Source: an uncultured bacterium (GTDB lineage Bacteria; Bacteroidota; Bacteroidia; Bacteroidales; Bacteroidaceae). From it: a DNA stretch of 64,000 bases. A program made the translations under genes and the position numbers. Location: contig CAJMPR010000003.1 of NCBI GenBank assembly GCA_905215345.1, positions 310,001-374,000 of the forward strand, read 5' to 3'. Below the pieces are notes generated by a model. That model was not told where the DNA came from and did no database searches. It saw nothing but the letters and a program-made list of their open reading frames with translations. Position 1 is the stretch's first letter, and each line of letters starts with the position of its first letter. Positions 50,910-59,957 of the stretch are shown here, piece after piece.

Positions 50910-52637
50910 ATGAACGTATTAGAACTTAGTGAACAAGAAATCATTCGTCGTAACAGCATGAATGAACTTCGCGCGATGGGCATCGAGCCCTATCCCGCAG
51001 CAGAGTATGTAACCAATGCTTTCTCTACCGATATTAAAGAAGAATTTAAAGATGACGCCGAACCGCGCCAAGTGTCCGTAGCCGGACGTATGATGAGCCG
51101 CCGCGTCATGGGAAAAGCATCTTTCATTGAATTGCAAGACTCCAAAGGACGTATCCAGGTATATATTACCCGTGACGACATCTGTCCGGATGAAGACAAG
51201 GAAATGTACAACACCGTGTTCAAACGTTTGCTCGATTTAGGAGACTTCGTAGGCATCGAAGGTTTTGTATTTCGCACACAGATGGGCGAAATCAGTATTC
51301 ATGCCAAGAAGTTGACCATACTTTCCAAGAGCCTGAAACCACTACCCATCGTAAAACAAAAGGACGGCGTAGTTTACGACTCTTTTGACGACCCCGAATT
51401 GCGTTACCGCCAGCGCTACGTCGACCTCATTGTGAACGACGGCGTAAAAGAAACATTCCAGAAGCGCGCCACTATCATCAAGACAATGCGTGCCGTATTG
51501 GATGAAGCCGGTTATACCGAGGTAGAAACCCCTATCTTGCAATCTATTCCCGGTGGAGCAAGCGCACGTCCGTTCATAACCCACCACAACTCGCTGGATA
51601 TGGACCTTTACTTGCGTATCGCTACCGAATTATATTTGAAGAGACTCATTGTCGGCGGTTTTGAAGGTGTATACGAAATCGGAAAGAACTTCCGTAACGA
51701 AGGTATGGACAAGAACCATAATCCCGAGTTTACCTGCGTAGAGCTATACGTACAATATAAGGACTATAACTGGATGATGAGTTTCACCGAGAAATTGTTG
51801 GAACGCATCTGTATCGCGGTAAATGGTGGCACAGATACCATTATCGACGGTAAGACTATCAGTTTCAAAGCTCCCTACCGCCGTCTGCCTATCCTGGATG
51901 CTATCAAGGAAAAAACCGGTTACGACCTCAACGGCAAGAGCGAAGAAGAAATCCGCCAGATATGCAAGGAACTGAAAATGGAGATTGATGATACCATGGG
52001 CAAGGGCAAGCTGATAGATGAAATCTTCGGCGAGTTCTGTGAAGGTACATTCATACAACCGACATTCATTACCGACTATCCTGTTGAAATGAGTCCGCTG
52101 ACCAAAATGCACCGTAGCAAACCGGGCTTGACCGAACGTTTCGAGTTGATGGTGAACGGTAAGGAACTGGCTAACGCATACAGTGAGTTGAACGATCCTA
52201 TCGACCAGGAAGAACGTTTCAAAGACCAGTTGCAATTGAGCGAGAAAGGAGATGACGAGGCAATGTTTATTGACCGGGACTTCTTGAAAGCCCTGCAATA
52301 CGGCATGCCTCCCACATCCGGTATCGGTATCGGTATAGACCGCCTGACAATGTTAATGACGGGCAAAGCATTCATTCAGGAAGTATTATTCTTCCCGCAA
52401 ATGCGTCCCGAAAAGGTAACACCCAAAGATACGCCTGCCAAATTCATAGAGCTGGGTATCCCTGAAGAATGGGTAGCAGTTATTCAGAAAGCAGGCTACA
52501 ACCTGGTTAATGACATGAAAGATGTAAATCCGCAGAAATTGCACATGGATATCTGTGGTATTAACAAGAAATATAAACTGGAATTGGCAGCCCCAACCGT
52601 CAAAGACGTAGAAGGTTGGATTGAAAAGATTAAATAA
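50910..52637 (+). CDS. lysS: Lysyl-tRNA synthetase, class II
   Basis: 575 aa from ATG 50910 (MNVLELSEQEIIRRNSMNEL), which is how Bacteroides LysS begins; a GTG at 50895 would add five residues. N-terminal OB fold (VSVAGRMMSRRVMGKASFIE) and class II core: motif 1 RYRQRYVDLI, motif 2 FRNEGMDKNHNPEFT, motif 3 GIGIGIDRLTML. It charges tRNA-Lys in the cytoplasm. A C-terminal extension of about 70 residues after motif 3, ending VKDVEGWIEKIK, is normal for this genus. Confidence 0.97.
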   Translation: MNVLELSEQEIIRRNSMNELRAMGIEPYPAAEYVTNAFSTDIKEEFKDDAEPRQVSVAGRMMSRRVMGKASFIELQDSKGRIQVYITRDDICPDEDKEMYNTVFKRLLDLGDFVGIEGFVFRTQMGEISIHAKKLTILSKSLKPLPIVKQKDGVVYDSFDDPELRYRQRYVDLIVNDGVKETFQKRATIIKTMRAVLDEAGYTEVETPILQSIPGGASARPFITHHNSLDMDLYLRIATELYLKRLIVGGFEGVYEIGKNFRNEGMDKNHNPEFTCVELYVQYKDYNWMMSFTEKLLERICIAVNGGTDTIIDGKTISFKAPYRRLPILDAIKEKTGYDLNGKSEEEIRQICKELKMEIDDTMGKGKLIDEIFGEFCEGTFIQPTFITDYPVEMSPLTKMHRSKPGLTERFELMVNGKELANAYSELNDPIDQEERFKDQLQLSEKGDDEAMFIDRDFLKALQYGMPPTSGIGIGIDRLTMLMTGKAFIQEVLFFPQMRPEKVTPKDTPAKFIELGIPEEWVAVIQKAGYNLVNDMKDVNPQKLHMDICGINKKYKLELAAPTVKDVEGWIEKIK

Positions 52638-52642
52638 ATTAG

Positions 52643-52701
52643 GAATGAAGAATTAAAGGTGAAGAATAGCGGAACGTTATTCCATCTTTAATTCTTCATT
52701 C
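52643..52701. repeat. Hairpin between lysS and gpsA
   Basis: 16-bp perfect arms GAATGAAGAATTAAAG (52643-52658) and its complement (52686-52701). No T run, so it may be an RNA-stability or processing element within a lysS-gpsA transcript. Confidence 0.5.
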
Positions 52702-52728
52702 TTAGTTCTTAATTCTTAATTTATAAAC

Positions 52729-53724
52729 ATGAAACTACCCGGTAAGATAGCCATTATGGGCGGAGGAAGTTGGGCAACTGCCATTGCTAAGATGGTATTG
52801 GCTCAAGAAGATACGATAAACTGGTATATGCGGCGTGATGACCGCATTACTGATTTTAAACGGCTTGGGCATAATCCTGCCTACCTGACGGGCGTCAAAT
52901 TTGATATGAAACGTATCAATTTCAGTTCAAATATCAATGACGTGGTAAAGGAGTCGGATACACTTATCTTCGTAACCCCCTCTCCTTATCTGAAGTCGCA
53001 TCTGAAAAAACTAAAAACAAAAATAAAGGATAAATTCATTATCACCGCTATTAAGGGGATTGTACCCGACGATAATGTGATCGTATCCGAATATTTTATT
53101 AAAGAATATGGTGTTCCGGCCGAAAATATCGCTGTACTCGCAGGTCCCTGCCATGCCGAAGAAGTAGCGCTAGAACGTCTTTCTTATCTGACAATAGCTT
53201 GCCCTGACACGGATAAGGCATGTAATGTTGCCCGTCGTCTGGCCAGTTCATTCATCAAAACCTCAGTCAGTAACGACGTTGCAGGTATTGAATATGGTTC
53301 TGTATTAAAAAACGTGTATGCTATTGCCGCCGGTATTTGCAGTGGTCTGAAATACGGCGATAACTTCCAGGCCGTACTGATGTCCAATGCCATACAGGAA
53401 ATGAACCGTTTCTTGCAAACTGTTCATCCACTGAACAGAAACATCAATGATTCTGTTTATCTGGGTGATATGCTGGTGACGGGATATTCCAACTTCAGCC
53501 GTAACCGTACGTTCGGTACGATGATAGGTAAAGGATATTCCGTAAAAAGCGCGCAGATAGAAATGGAAATGATAGCAGAAGGTTACTATGGTACCAAATG
53601 TATTAAGGAAATCAACAAGCATCATCACGTTAACATGCCGATACTGGATGCGGTATACAATATATTGTATGAACGTATCTCGCCGATGATTGAAATTAAG
53701 CTGTTGACGGATTCGTTCAGATGA
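52729..53724 (+). CDS. gpsA: NAD(P)H-dependent glycerol-3-phosphate dehydrogenase
   Basis: 331 aa. Rossmann motif IAIMGGGSWATAIAKMVL at the N-terminus, FVTPSPYLKSHL, the catalytic Lys region TAIKGIVPDD, AGPCHAEEVA and the second Lys in YGSVLKNVYAIAAGICSGL. It reduces dihydroxyacetone phosphate to sn-glycerol-3-phosphate for phospholipid synthesis. Full length; follows lysS by 91 bases. Confidence 0.95.
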   Translation: MKLPGKIAIMGGGSWATAIAKMVLAQEDTINWYMRRDDRITDFKRLGHNPAYLTGVKFDMKRINFSSNINDVVKESDTLIFVTPSPYLKSHLKKLKTKIKDKFIITAIKGIVPDDNVIVSEYFIKEYGVPAENIAVLAGPCHAEEVALERLSYLTIACPDTDKACNVARRLASSFIKTSVSNDVAGIEYGSVLKNVYAIAAGICSGLKYGDNFQAVLMSNAIQEMNRFLQTVHPLNRNINDSVYLGDMLVTGYSNFSRNRTFGTMIGKGYSVKSAQIEMEMIAEGYYGTKCIKEINKHHHVNMPILDAVYNILYERISPMIEIKLLTDSFR

Positions 53725-53735
53725 GAAACGAGGAA

Positions 53736-53800
53736 ACGAGTTGACAAGGAGACAAGTTGGCGAGAGAACAAGGAGATAGTATCCTCCCTCGTCAACTCGT
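53736..53800. repeat. Inverted repeat between gpsA and pgi
   Basis: ACGAGTTGAC (53736-53745) and GTCAACTCGT (53791-53800), perfect 10-bp arms in a purine-rich spacer; no T run. Confidence 0.45.
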
Positions 53801-53829
53801 CGACTTAAAAACTAAAAAACTAAAATATC

Positions 53830-55167
53830 ATGATTAATTTGAACATTGAAAAGACTTTAGGATTCATTTCCAAAGAGAACGTTTTCGCTTATGAGGCACA
53901 AGTAAAGGCCGCTCAGGAAGCATTAGAAAATGGCACTGGTAAAGGTAACGACTTTTTAGGTTGGTTACACCTCCCCTCTTCCATCACTAAGGAACACTTG
54001 GCTGACCTGAAAGCTACCGCACAAGTATTGCGTGAAAACTGCGAAGTTGTGATTGTTGCCGGTATCGGTGGAAGCTACCTCGGTGCCCGTGCCGTTATCG
54101 AGGCCTTGTCAAACAGCTTCACTTGGTTACAGGACAAGAAAACAGCTCCTGTCATCCTCTATGCAGGACACAATATCGGTGAAGATTATCTGTACGAACT
54201 CACTGAATTCTTGAGAGACAAGAAATTCGGTGTCATCAATATCTCCAAATCAGGAACCACTACTGAAACCGCTTTAGCTTTCCGCCTTTTGAAGAAGCAA
54301 TGCGAAGACCAGCGCGGCAAAGACATGGCAAAGAAGGTAATCGTTGCCATTACAGATGCAAAAAAAGGCGCTGCCCGCATTACAGCTGACAACGAAGGCT
54401 ACAAATCATTCATTATCCCCGATAACGTAGGCGGTCGTTTCTCTGTACTGACTCCAGTAGGTTTACTTCCAATTGCAGTAGCCGGTTTTGATATTGAAAA
54501 ACTGGTTGCAGGTGCTGTAACTATGGAAAAAGCTTGTGGCAAAGAGGTTCCGTTTGCCGAAAACCCTGCCGCTATTTATGCCGCTACCCGCAATGAACTT
54601 TACAAGAATGGCAAGAAGATTGAAATCCTTGTAAACTTCAACCCCAAACTACATTATGTAAGTGAATGGTGGAAACAACTATACGGAGAATCGGAAGGTA
54701 AAGAAAATAAAGGTATCTTCCCTGCTGCCGTAGACTTCTCTACCGACCTGCACTCTATGGGACAATGGATTCAGGAAGGCGAACGTACTATCTACGAAAC
54801 AGTTATCTCTGTAGAAAAAACTAATCATAAACTGGAAGTGCCAAGTGACGCTCAGAATCTGGACGGATTGAATTTCCTCGCCGGCAAGCGTGTGGATGAA
54901 GTGAACAAGATGGCTGAATTAGGCACGCAGTTAGCTCACGTAGACGGTGGTGTTCCTAACATGCGTATCGTTATTCCTGCACTGAACGAAGAGACTATCG
55001 GTAGCCTGCTGTACTTCTTCGAAATAGGTTGCGGTATCAGTGGCTATCTCCTTGGTGTTAATCCGTTCGACCAACCGGGTGTAGAGGCTTACAAAAAGAA
55101 TATGTTTGCATTGCTGAACAAACCAGGATACGAGGAAGAAACAAAGGCTATCCGGGCAAGACTGTAA
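53830..55167 (+). CDS. pgi: Glucose-6-phosphate isomerase
   Basis: 445 aa, the short bacterial form. VAGIGGSYLGARAVIEAL, NISKSGTTTETALAFRLLKK, NVGGRFSVLTPVGLLP, DLHSMGQWIQEGERTIYETV and QPGVEAYKKNMFALL cover the SIS domains and active site. It interconverts glucose-6-phosphate and fructose-6-phosphate. Followed at once by a clear terminator. Confidence 0.97.
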   Translation: MINLNIEKTLGFISKENVFAYEAQVKAAQEALENGTGKGNDFLGWLHLPSSITKEHLADLKATAQVLRENCEVVIVAGIGGSYLGARAVIEALSNSFTWLQDKKTAPVILYAGHNIGEDYLYELTEFLRDKKFGVINISKSGTTTETALAFRLLKKQCEDQRGKDMAKKVIVAITDAKKGAARITADNEGYKSFIIPDNVGGRFSVLTPVGLLPIAVAGFDIEKLVAGAVTMEKACGKEVPFAENPAAIYAATRNELYKNGKKIEILVNFNPKLHYVSEWWKQLYGESEGKENKGIFPAAVDFSTDLHSMGQWIQEGERTIYETVISVEKTNHKLEVPSDAQNLDGLNFLAGKRVDEVNKMAELGTQLAHVDGGVPNMRIVIPALNEETIGSLLYFFEIGCGISGYLLGVNPFDQPGVEAYKKNMFALLNKPGYEEETKAIRARL

Positions 55168-55192
55168 CAAATAGAAAACAACTATAAGTAAT

Positions 55193-55225
55193 CAGGTGCA
55201 GATTATACTCTGCACCTGTTTTTTT
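55193..55225 (+). terminator. Rho-independent terminator after pgi
   Basis: CAGGTGCAGA (55193-55202) pairs with TCTGCACCTG (55209-55218), followed by seven T. Confidence 0.88.
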
Positions 55226-55226
55226 G

Positions 55227-55234
55227 TATCTTTG
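55227..55234 (+). promoter_or_regulatory. -7 box of the HAD-phosphatase gene
   Basis: TATCTTTG immediately after the pgi terminator T run, 25 bases before the ATG at 55259. The -33 region overlaps the terminator stem and has no clear TTTG. Confidence 0.5.
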
Positions 55235-55258
55235 CGGCGTCAAAAACAATAGGTATTT

Positions 55259-55996
55259 ATGTTTGAAGAATCTATAGCCCGATATTTAGAGAAAAACGGG
55301 CATTCTCAAATACAATTAAAGGCTGTTCTGTTCGATATGGATGGGGTATTATTCAATTCAATGCCTTACCATGCCGACGCATGGCATAAAGTTATGGAGC
55401 GTCATGATTTACATCTTAGCCGTGAAGAAGCCTATTTGCACGAAGGACGCACCGGGGCCGCTACCATAAACATCGTCTATCAGCGCCAGTTTGGCAAAGA
55501 TGCCACTCCCGAAATGATAGAAAGTATCTATGCCGAGAAAAGTGTAGAATTTAATAGTAACCCGGAGCCTGAACGCATGCCGGGCGCATGGGAAATACTA
55601 CTAAAAGTAAAATCCGAAGGGTTAACCCCTGTATTGGTAACCGGTTCAGGACAACACTCATTGTTAAATCGCCTTACGCATAATTTTCCCGGTATATTCC
55701 AGCGTGAACGGATGGTAACCGCTTTCGACGTAAAATACGGAAAGCCTCATCCGGAACCTTACCTGATGGGATTGGAAAAAGCAGGCGTAAAAGCTAATGA
55801 AGCTATCGTCGTTGAAAATGCCCCCATCGGTGTTCAGGCCGGAGTGGCAGCAGGCATATTTACCATTGCGGTTAACACCGGCCCCTTAGACGAACAAGTC
55901 CTTCTTAATGCAGGAGCTGATTTATTATTTCCTTCCATGCAAGCACTCTGCGAAAATTGGGAGAAATTGCGCCAATCACTTGTATATCAGCAATAA
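55259..55996 (+). CDS. HAD-family phosphatase (beta-phosphoglucomutase-like)
   Basis: 245 aa. Motif I VLFDMDGVLFNSMPYHADAW with the nucleophile Asp, a helical cap, motif II VTGSGQH, motif III Lys in KYGKPHPEPYLMGL and motif IV VVENAPIGVQAGVAAGI. Cap size and sequence put it in subfamily I near beta-phosphoglucomutases and sugar phosphatases. The substrate is unknown. It has its own promoter. Confidence 0.88.
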   Translation: MFEESIARYLEKNGHSQIQLKAVLFDMDGVLFNSMPYHADAWHKVMERHDLHLSREEAYLHEGRTGAATINIVYQRQFGKDATPEMIESIYAEKSVEFNSNPEPERMPGAWEILLKVKSEGLTPVLVTGSGQHSLLNRLTHNFPGIFQRERMVTAFDVKYGKPHPEPYLMGLEKAGVKANEAIVVENAPIGVQAGVAAGIFTIAVNTGPLDEQVLLNAGADLLFPSMQALCENWEKLRQSLVYQQ

Positions 55997-56147
55997 ATTA
56001 ATTATTAATTACCAGTTTCAGACAATAAGCAACACCCTTTATTTAACAGAAAAAACAGATAGCATTACTAGAAGAAACCAAATCAACATAAAATAAAACA
56101 GAATTAAAATATTTTATATATTATTTCGACATTCAGCAATATAGTTG

Positions 56148-56155
56148 TAATTTTG
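56148..56155 (+). promoter_or_regulatory. -7 box for the lipoprotein-OMP pair
   Basis: TAATTTTG with TTTC about 20 bases upstream (56124-56127). The ATG is 40 bases downstream. Confidence 0.5.
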
Positions 56156-56194
56156 CACCGTCAACATTTATCAATCAAATTAATATTTTAAATT

Positions 56195-56734
56195 ATGAAC
56201 TATCTAAACGGACTTAAAACTCTCATTGCCGTTGTAATTGCAACATTGGCATTCACTTCTTGTTCGGAAGAACAAACTTCCCTGTCAATCGATGACATTC
56301 CGGGAAAAGCAAAAATTATTGGTAGCTTTACTTTTAATGATGGACAAAGAACTTCAAGCAGTTCAACTTCAAACGTAGACAAACCGGTTGCCAATCAAAC
56401 TGTATACGTAAAGATCCAAAATGCTTCTATATCCCCCAACCATACAGGTAACGGATATACTACTTTTGAAACAACCACTAATGCAAACGGTGAATATGAA
56501 ATTGAAATTCCGGCAGTGGAAACAGGTGTAACAGTTATAATCCAAGGCGCACCATTCATTGGAAAGAAATACAGCACATCTAGTAGCGCTATTACAGGTG
56601 GTACTACAATTACGACCAAAGATGGAGTATATGAGGCAACTCCTATCACTTTAAACAGCATAACCCCCAATGAAATTATTGCAGCAGGCAAAACGATTTA
56701 CGGCTTTACTGCTTTTGACTCATCAGCTTACTAA
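56195..56734 (+). CDS. Small lipoprotein with Ig-like/carboxypeptidase-regulatory-like fold
   Basis: 179 aa. Signal and lipobox LAFTSC, followed by a Ser/Thr-rich stretch (GQRTSSSSTSNVD) and a strand-rich body with NANGEYEIEIPAVETGVTV, which reads like a CarboxypepD_reg repeat. No enzyme motif. It is 22 bases upstream of an outer-membrane-protein gene, so the two probably act together at the cell surface. Function unknown. Confidence 0.65.
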   Translation: MNYLNGLKTLIAVVIATLAFTSCSEEQTSLSIDDIPGKAKIIGSFTFNDGQRTSSSSTSNVDKPVANQTVYVKIQNASISPNHTGNGYTTFETTTNANGEYEIEIPAVETGVTVIIQGAPFIGKKYSTSSSAITGGTTITTKDGVYEATPITLNSITPNEIIAAGKTIYGFTAFDSSAY

Positions 56735-56756
56735 TGCAATATAATATAAGACACAG

Positions 56757-57617
56757 ATGAAAAAAGTATTATCAATTATAGCAATCTGTTTGTTACCTAT
56801 AATAGGGGCAAATGCGCAAGAAAAGACCACCAAACAATATCTCCCTGAAAAAGGCGATTGGGCGATTGGTGTAGATGTAGTTCCATTACTTAAATGTATC
56901 GGTGACGGAAGAGGCAACGAAAGTTTTGGTGGCGGTGCACCCTTTACTAAAGACAATAATGATTTCCTTTTAGTTCCTGATGTTTCCATTTTAGCCAAAT
57001 ATATGCTGACAGACAAAATTGTGCTCCGTGCCAATTTAGGATTTATGTTTGGCAGTGACCAAAACAGGGTTTACGTTCAAGACGATAAAGCGATTATAGA
57101 TAATCCACTATCAGAAGACAAAGTCATAGATGTATGCCATATTAACACTAACGGCATGAGTTTGACTTTTGGTGCAGAATTCCGTAAAGGTTCAAGAAGA
57201 GTACAAGGTGTATTTGGTGCAGGTATTCTTTTTGCATTCCAATCTCAAAAGTATACATATGACTGGGGAAATGAAATGACTATGGTCAATCAGAATCCAA
57301 GCAGCACTCCTACTTATCCTTCCCTCAACAACGGGTATCGTTTACTTGAAAACAAATCTCAAGGAAATTTCTATACAGGCGTAACAGGAAGTGTTGGAGT
57401 AGAATGGTTCGTTGCTCCTAAAATCTCTTTAGGTGCCGAAGTTAATGTTACAGCTTACTATATGTTTGGTTCTCAATCATACACAAAAAGCGAAGGGTAT
57501 AATGCAGCACTTGGCAAGATTGAAGAAAGAACAGACCTGAACAGTCCCGGAAACCGAGGTTTCCATATCGGTACGGAAAGCCTTGGCGGAGCATTGAACA
57601 TGACATTCTATTTCTAA
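56757..57617 (+). CDS. Outer-membrane beta-barrel protein, uncharacterized
   Basis: 286 aa. Signal peptide ending LLPIIGANAQ; alternating hydrophobic strands (ILAKYMLTDKIVLRANLGFM, SVGVEWFVAPKISLGAEVNV, TAYYMFGSQSYT) and a terminal aromatic residue (ALNMTFYF), as expected for an OmpA/OMP_b-brl-type barrel. Cotranscribed with the upstream lipoprotein. No role can be assigned. Ends before a strong terminator. Confidence 0.75.
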   Translation: MKKVLSIIAICLLPIIGANAQEKTTKQYLPEKGDWAIGVDVVPLLKCIGDGRGNESFGGGAPFTKDNNDFLLVPDVSILAKYMLTDKIVLRANLGFMFGSDQNRVYVQDDKAIIDNPLSEDKVIDVCHINTNGMSLTFGAEFRKGSRRVQGVFGAGILFAFQSQKYTYDWGNEMTMVNQNPSSTPTYPSLNNGYRLLENKSQGNFYTGVTGSVGVEWFVAPKISLGAEVNVTAYYMFGSQSYTKSEGYNAALGKIEERTDLNSPGNRGFHIGTESLGGALNMTFYF

Positions 57618-57640
57618 AATAATAGAGAGAAACATAACAA

Positions 57641-57676
57641 AAAACTCCCTTTGCAAATCTTTGCAAAGGGAGTTTT
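57641..57676. terminator. Bidirectional terminator
   Basis: AAAACTCCCTTTGCAAA (57641-57657) pairs with its complement (57660-57676), T run to the right and A run to the left. Serves the OMP gene and the minus-strand tRNA. Confidence 0.85.
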
Positions 57677-57683
57677 TTGTTAG

Positions 57684-57756
57684 TGACCCCGGTGCGATTC
57701 AAACGCACGACCTTCAGAACCGGAATCTGACGCTCTATTCACTAAGCTACGGAGCC
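57684..57756 (-). tRNA. tRNA-Arg (anticodon CCG)
   Basis: 73 nt cloverleaf on the minus strand: acceptor GGCTCCG/CGGGGTC (two wobbles), D arm, anticodon stem TCAGA/TCTGA with loop TTCCGGT giving CCG at 34-36, T arm GTGCG-TTTGAAT-CGCAC, discriminator A. CCA is not encoded. It reads CGG codons. Confidence 0.93.
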
Positions 57757-57927
57757 TTAATGCGGATGCAAAAGTAGAAAAAATCTCTGCATATTCCTAA
57801 TGTTCATAGTTTTTTCTATTGATTATTCTTCATTTTCTCTGCTGTTATTTTGAGACTACCTAACGAGTATATACATACATTTTGTTCTTTTTTTATCAAA
57901 AATACAAGCAAGTATCAATATTATTTC

Positions 57928-57935
57928 TATCTTTG
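57928..57935 (+). promoter_or_regulatory. -7 box of asnA
   Basis: TATCTTTG, 37 bases before the asnA ATG. The rest of 57618-57971 holds the terminator and tRNA. Confidence 0.5.
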
Positions 57936-57971
57936 CCGGACAATTTAATAGAAGATAGATAGATAAAACAT

Positions 57972-59009
57972 ATGAGTTACCTGATAAAGCCCGAAGGATA
58001 TAAACCCTTATTGGATTTAAAACAAACAGAATTAGGCATCAAACAGATTAAAGAGTTCTTTCAATTGAACCTTTCTTCTGAGTTGCGCTTGCGTCGTGTT
58101 ACAGCTCCACTTTTTGTATTAAAAGGTATGGGTATTAATGACGACCTGAACGGAGTAGAACGTGCCGTTTCTTTTCCAATTAAAGATTTAAGTGATGCAC
58201 AGGCAGAGGTAGTACATTCTCTTGCGAAATGGAAACGTCTGACACTTGCCGAATATCATATTGAACCGGGATATGGTATTTATACGGATATGAATGCTAT
58301 CCGTGCAGATGAAGAATTAGGCAACCTACATTCTCTTTATGTAGACCAATGGGACTGGGAACGTGTTATCACCGCAGAAAATCGTAATGTGGATTTTCTT
58401 AAAGAAATCGTAACCCGCATTTATGCCGCCATGGTACGTACCGAATATATGGTATACGAAATGTATCCGCAAATCAAGCCATGTCTACCCCAGAAACTAC
58501 ACTTTATTCATGCAGAAGAACTCCGCCAACTGTATCCTAACCTGGAGCCTAAATGTCGTGAACATGCCATAGCCAAGAAATACGGTGCAGTATTCATCAT
58601 TGGTATCGGCTGCAAGTTAAGTGACGGCAAAAAACATGACGGACGTGCACCGGACTATGATGATTATACAACTCCCGGATTAAACAACCTGCCCGGATTG
58701 AATGGCGACCTGCTACTATGGGACTATGTGTTGCAACGTAGTGTAGAGCTTTCCTCCATGGGTATCCGTGTAGACAAGGAAGCCTTGCAACGCCAGCTCA
58801 AACAAGAAGGAGAAGAAAAGCGGTTGGAGCTTTATTTCCACAAGCGTTTGATGAACGACACGCTACCACTTTCCATAGGTGGAGGTATCGGACAATCCCG
58901 TTTATGTATGTTCTATTTACGCAAAGCGCATATCGGTGAAATCCAAGCCAGTATCTGGCCCGAAGATATGCGGCAGGAATGTAAAGCGCATGATATACAT
59001 CTGATTTAA
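57972..59009 (+). CDS. asnA: Aspartate-ammonia ligase
   Basis: 345 aa, class-II-synthetase-like fold. Blocks typical of AsnA: VTAPLFVLKGMGINDDLNGV, RAVSFPIKDL, HSLYVDQWDWERVI, HAIAKKYGAVFIIGIGCKL, GRAPDYDDYTT, LNGDLLLWDYVL and SIGGGIGQSRLCMFYL. It makes asparagine from aspartate, ammonia and ATP. Full length and intact. Confidence 0.96.
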   Translation: MSYLIKPEGYKPLLDLKQTELGIKQIKEFFQLNLSSELRLRRVTAPLFVLKGMGINDDLNGVERAVSFPIKDLSDAQAEVVHSLAKWKRLTLAEYHIEPGYGIYTDMNAIRADEELGNLHSLYVDQWDWERVITAENRNVDFLKEIVTRIYAAMVRTEYMVYEMYPQIKPCLPQKLHFIHAEELRQLYPNLEPKCREHAIAKKYGAVFIIGIGCKLSDGKKHDGRAPDYDDYTTPGLNNLPGLNGDLLLWDYVLQRSVELSSMGIRVDKEALQRQLKQEGEEKRLELYFHKRLMNDTLPLSIGGGIGQSRLCMFYLRKAHIGEIQASIWPEDMRQECKAHDIHLI

Positions 59010-59143
59010 AGATAAGAACAAAATAAAAGAACCGGCAAGTCCCGCAGAATTTTAAATGAAAAGTTAAAGTCTCTGCGGGACTTACTGTATTCTATTGTGA
59101 AATATTTGTATCTTAGCATCCGAAACAACCAATAATTCCAATT

Positions 59144-59806
59144 ATGAATGTTCAAATAGAAGAAAGCTGGAAAGCACACCTGCAGCCCGAATTCGAGAAA
59201 GATTACTTTTGTACATTAACAAACTTCGTACGTGAAGAGTACGGAAAATACGCCATATATCCACCGGGAAAATTAATTTTCAATGCATTCAACTTATGTC
59301 CTTTTGATAAAGTCAAAGTAGTAATCATCGGTCAGGACCCGTACCATGGTCCCGGACAAGCACATGGACTTTGTTTCTCCGTCAATGACGGTGTGCCCTT
59401 CCCCCCTTCCCTACTCAACATCTTCAAAGAGATTAAGAGTGACATCGGTATAGATGCTCCTTCCACCGGAAACCTAACCCGTTGGGCTGAGCAAGGTGTA
59501 TTATTACTTAACGCTACTCTTACCGTACGTGCCCATCAGGCAGGTTCTCATCAGAACCGAGGTTGGGAAGCTTTTACAGATGCTGCCATCCGTGCCCTTG
59601 CAGAAGAACGGGAACACATTGTGTTTATATTATGGGGAGCTTATGCCCAACGTAAAGGTGCTTTTATTGACCGTAACAAGCATTTAGTCTTGAGTTCCGC
59701 ACACCCTTCTCCTCTTTCTGCCTATAATGGTTTCTTTGGCAATAAACATTTCAGTAAAACAAATGAATATTTAAGGGTACACGGAAAGACAGAAATTGCC
59801 TGGTGA
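59144..59806 (+). CDS. ung: Uracil-DNA glycosylase (family 1)
   Basis: 220 aa. Water-activating motif VVIIGQDPYHGPGQAHGLCF, uracil-binding region VLLLNATLTV, and the DNA-intercalation loop HPSPLSAYNGFFGNKHF. It removes uracil from DNA as the first step of base-excision repair. Complete. Confidence 0.97.
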   Translation: MNVQIEESWKAHLQPEFEKDYFCTLTNFVREEYGKYAIYPPGKLIFNAFNLCPFDKVKVVIIGQDPYHGPGQAHGLCFSVNDGVPFPPSLLNIFKEIKSDIGIDAPSTGNLTRWAEQGVLLLNATLTVRAHQAGSHQNRGWEAFTDAAIRALAEEREHIVFILWGAYAQRKGAFIDRNKHLVLSSAHPSPLSAYNGFFGNKHFSKTNEYLRVHGKTEIAW

Positions 59807-59827
59807 GAAACACCCCCTAAACATTAA

Positions 59828-59855
59828 CCTCAACTTTAGCAACACAGAGTTGAGG
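59828..59855. repeat. Small hairpin with ACTTTAGC motif
   Basis: CCTCAACT (59828-59835) pairs with AGTTGAGG (59848-59855); the loop begins TTAGC. Resembles the hairpin at 40796-40863 and the end of the 21-bp repeats at 8331-8345. Confidence 0.4.
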
Positions 59856-59880
59856 GATGAAAGACGAAGAACGAAATATG

Positions 59881-59947
59881 AGGTATAAAGTATGAAGTAT
59901 AAGAGATGAGGGACAAAAAATCTTATTTCTCATTATACTTTATACCT
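59881..59947. terminator. Inverted repeat between convergent ung and LptD-like genes
   Basis: AGGTATAAAGTAT (59881-59893) and its complement (59935-59947), 13-bp perfect arms, with inner A and T runs. Position suits a shared terminator. Confidence 0.5.
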
Positions 59948-59957
59948 TATCCCTCAT

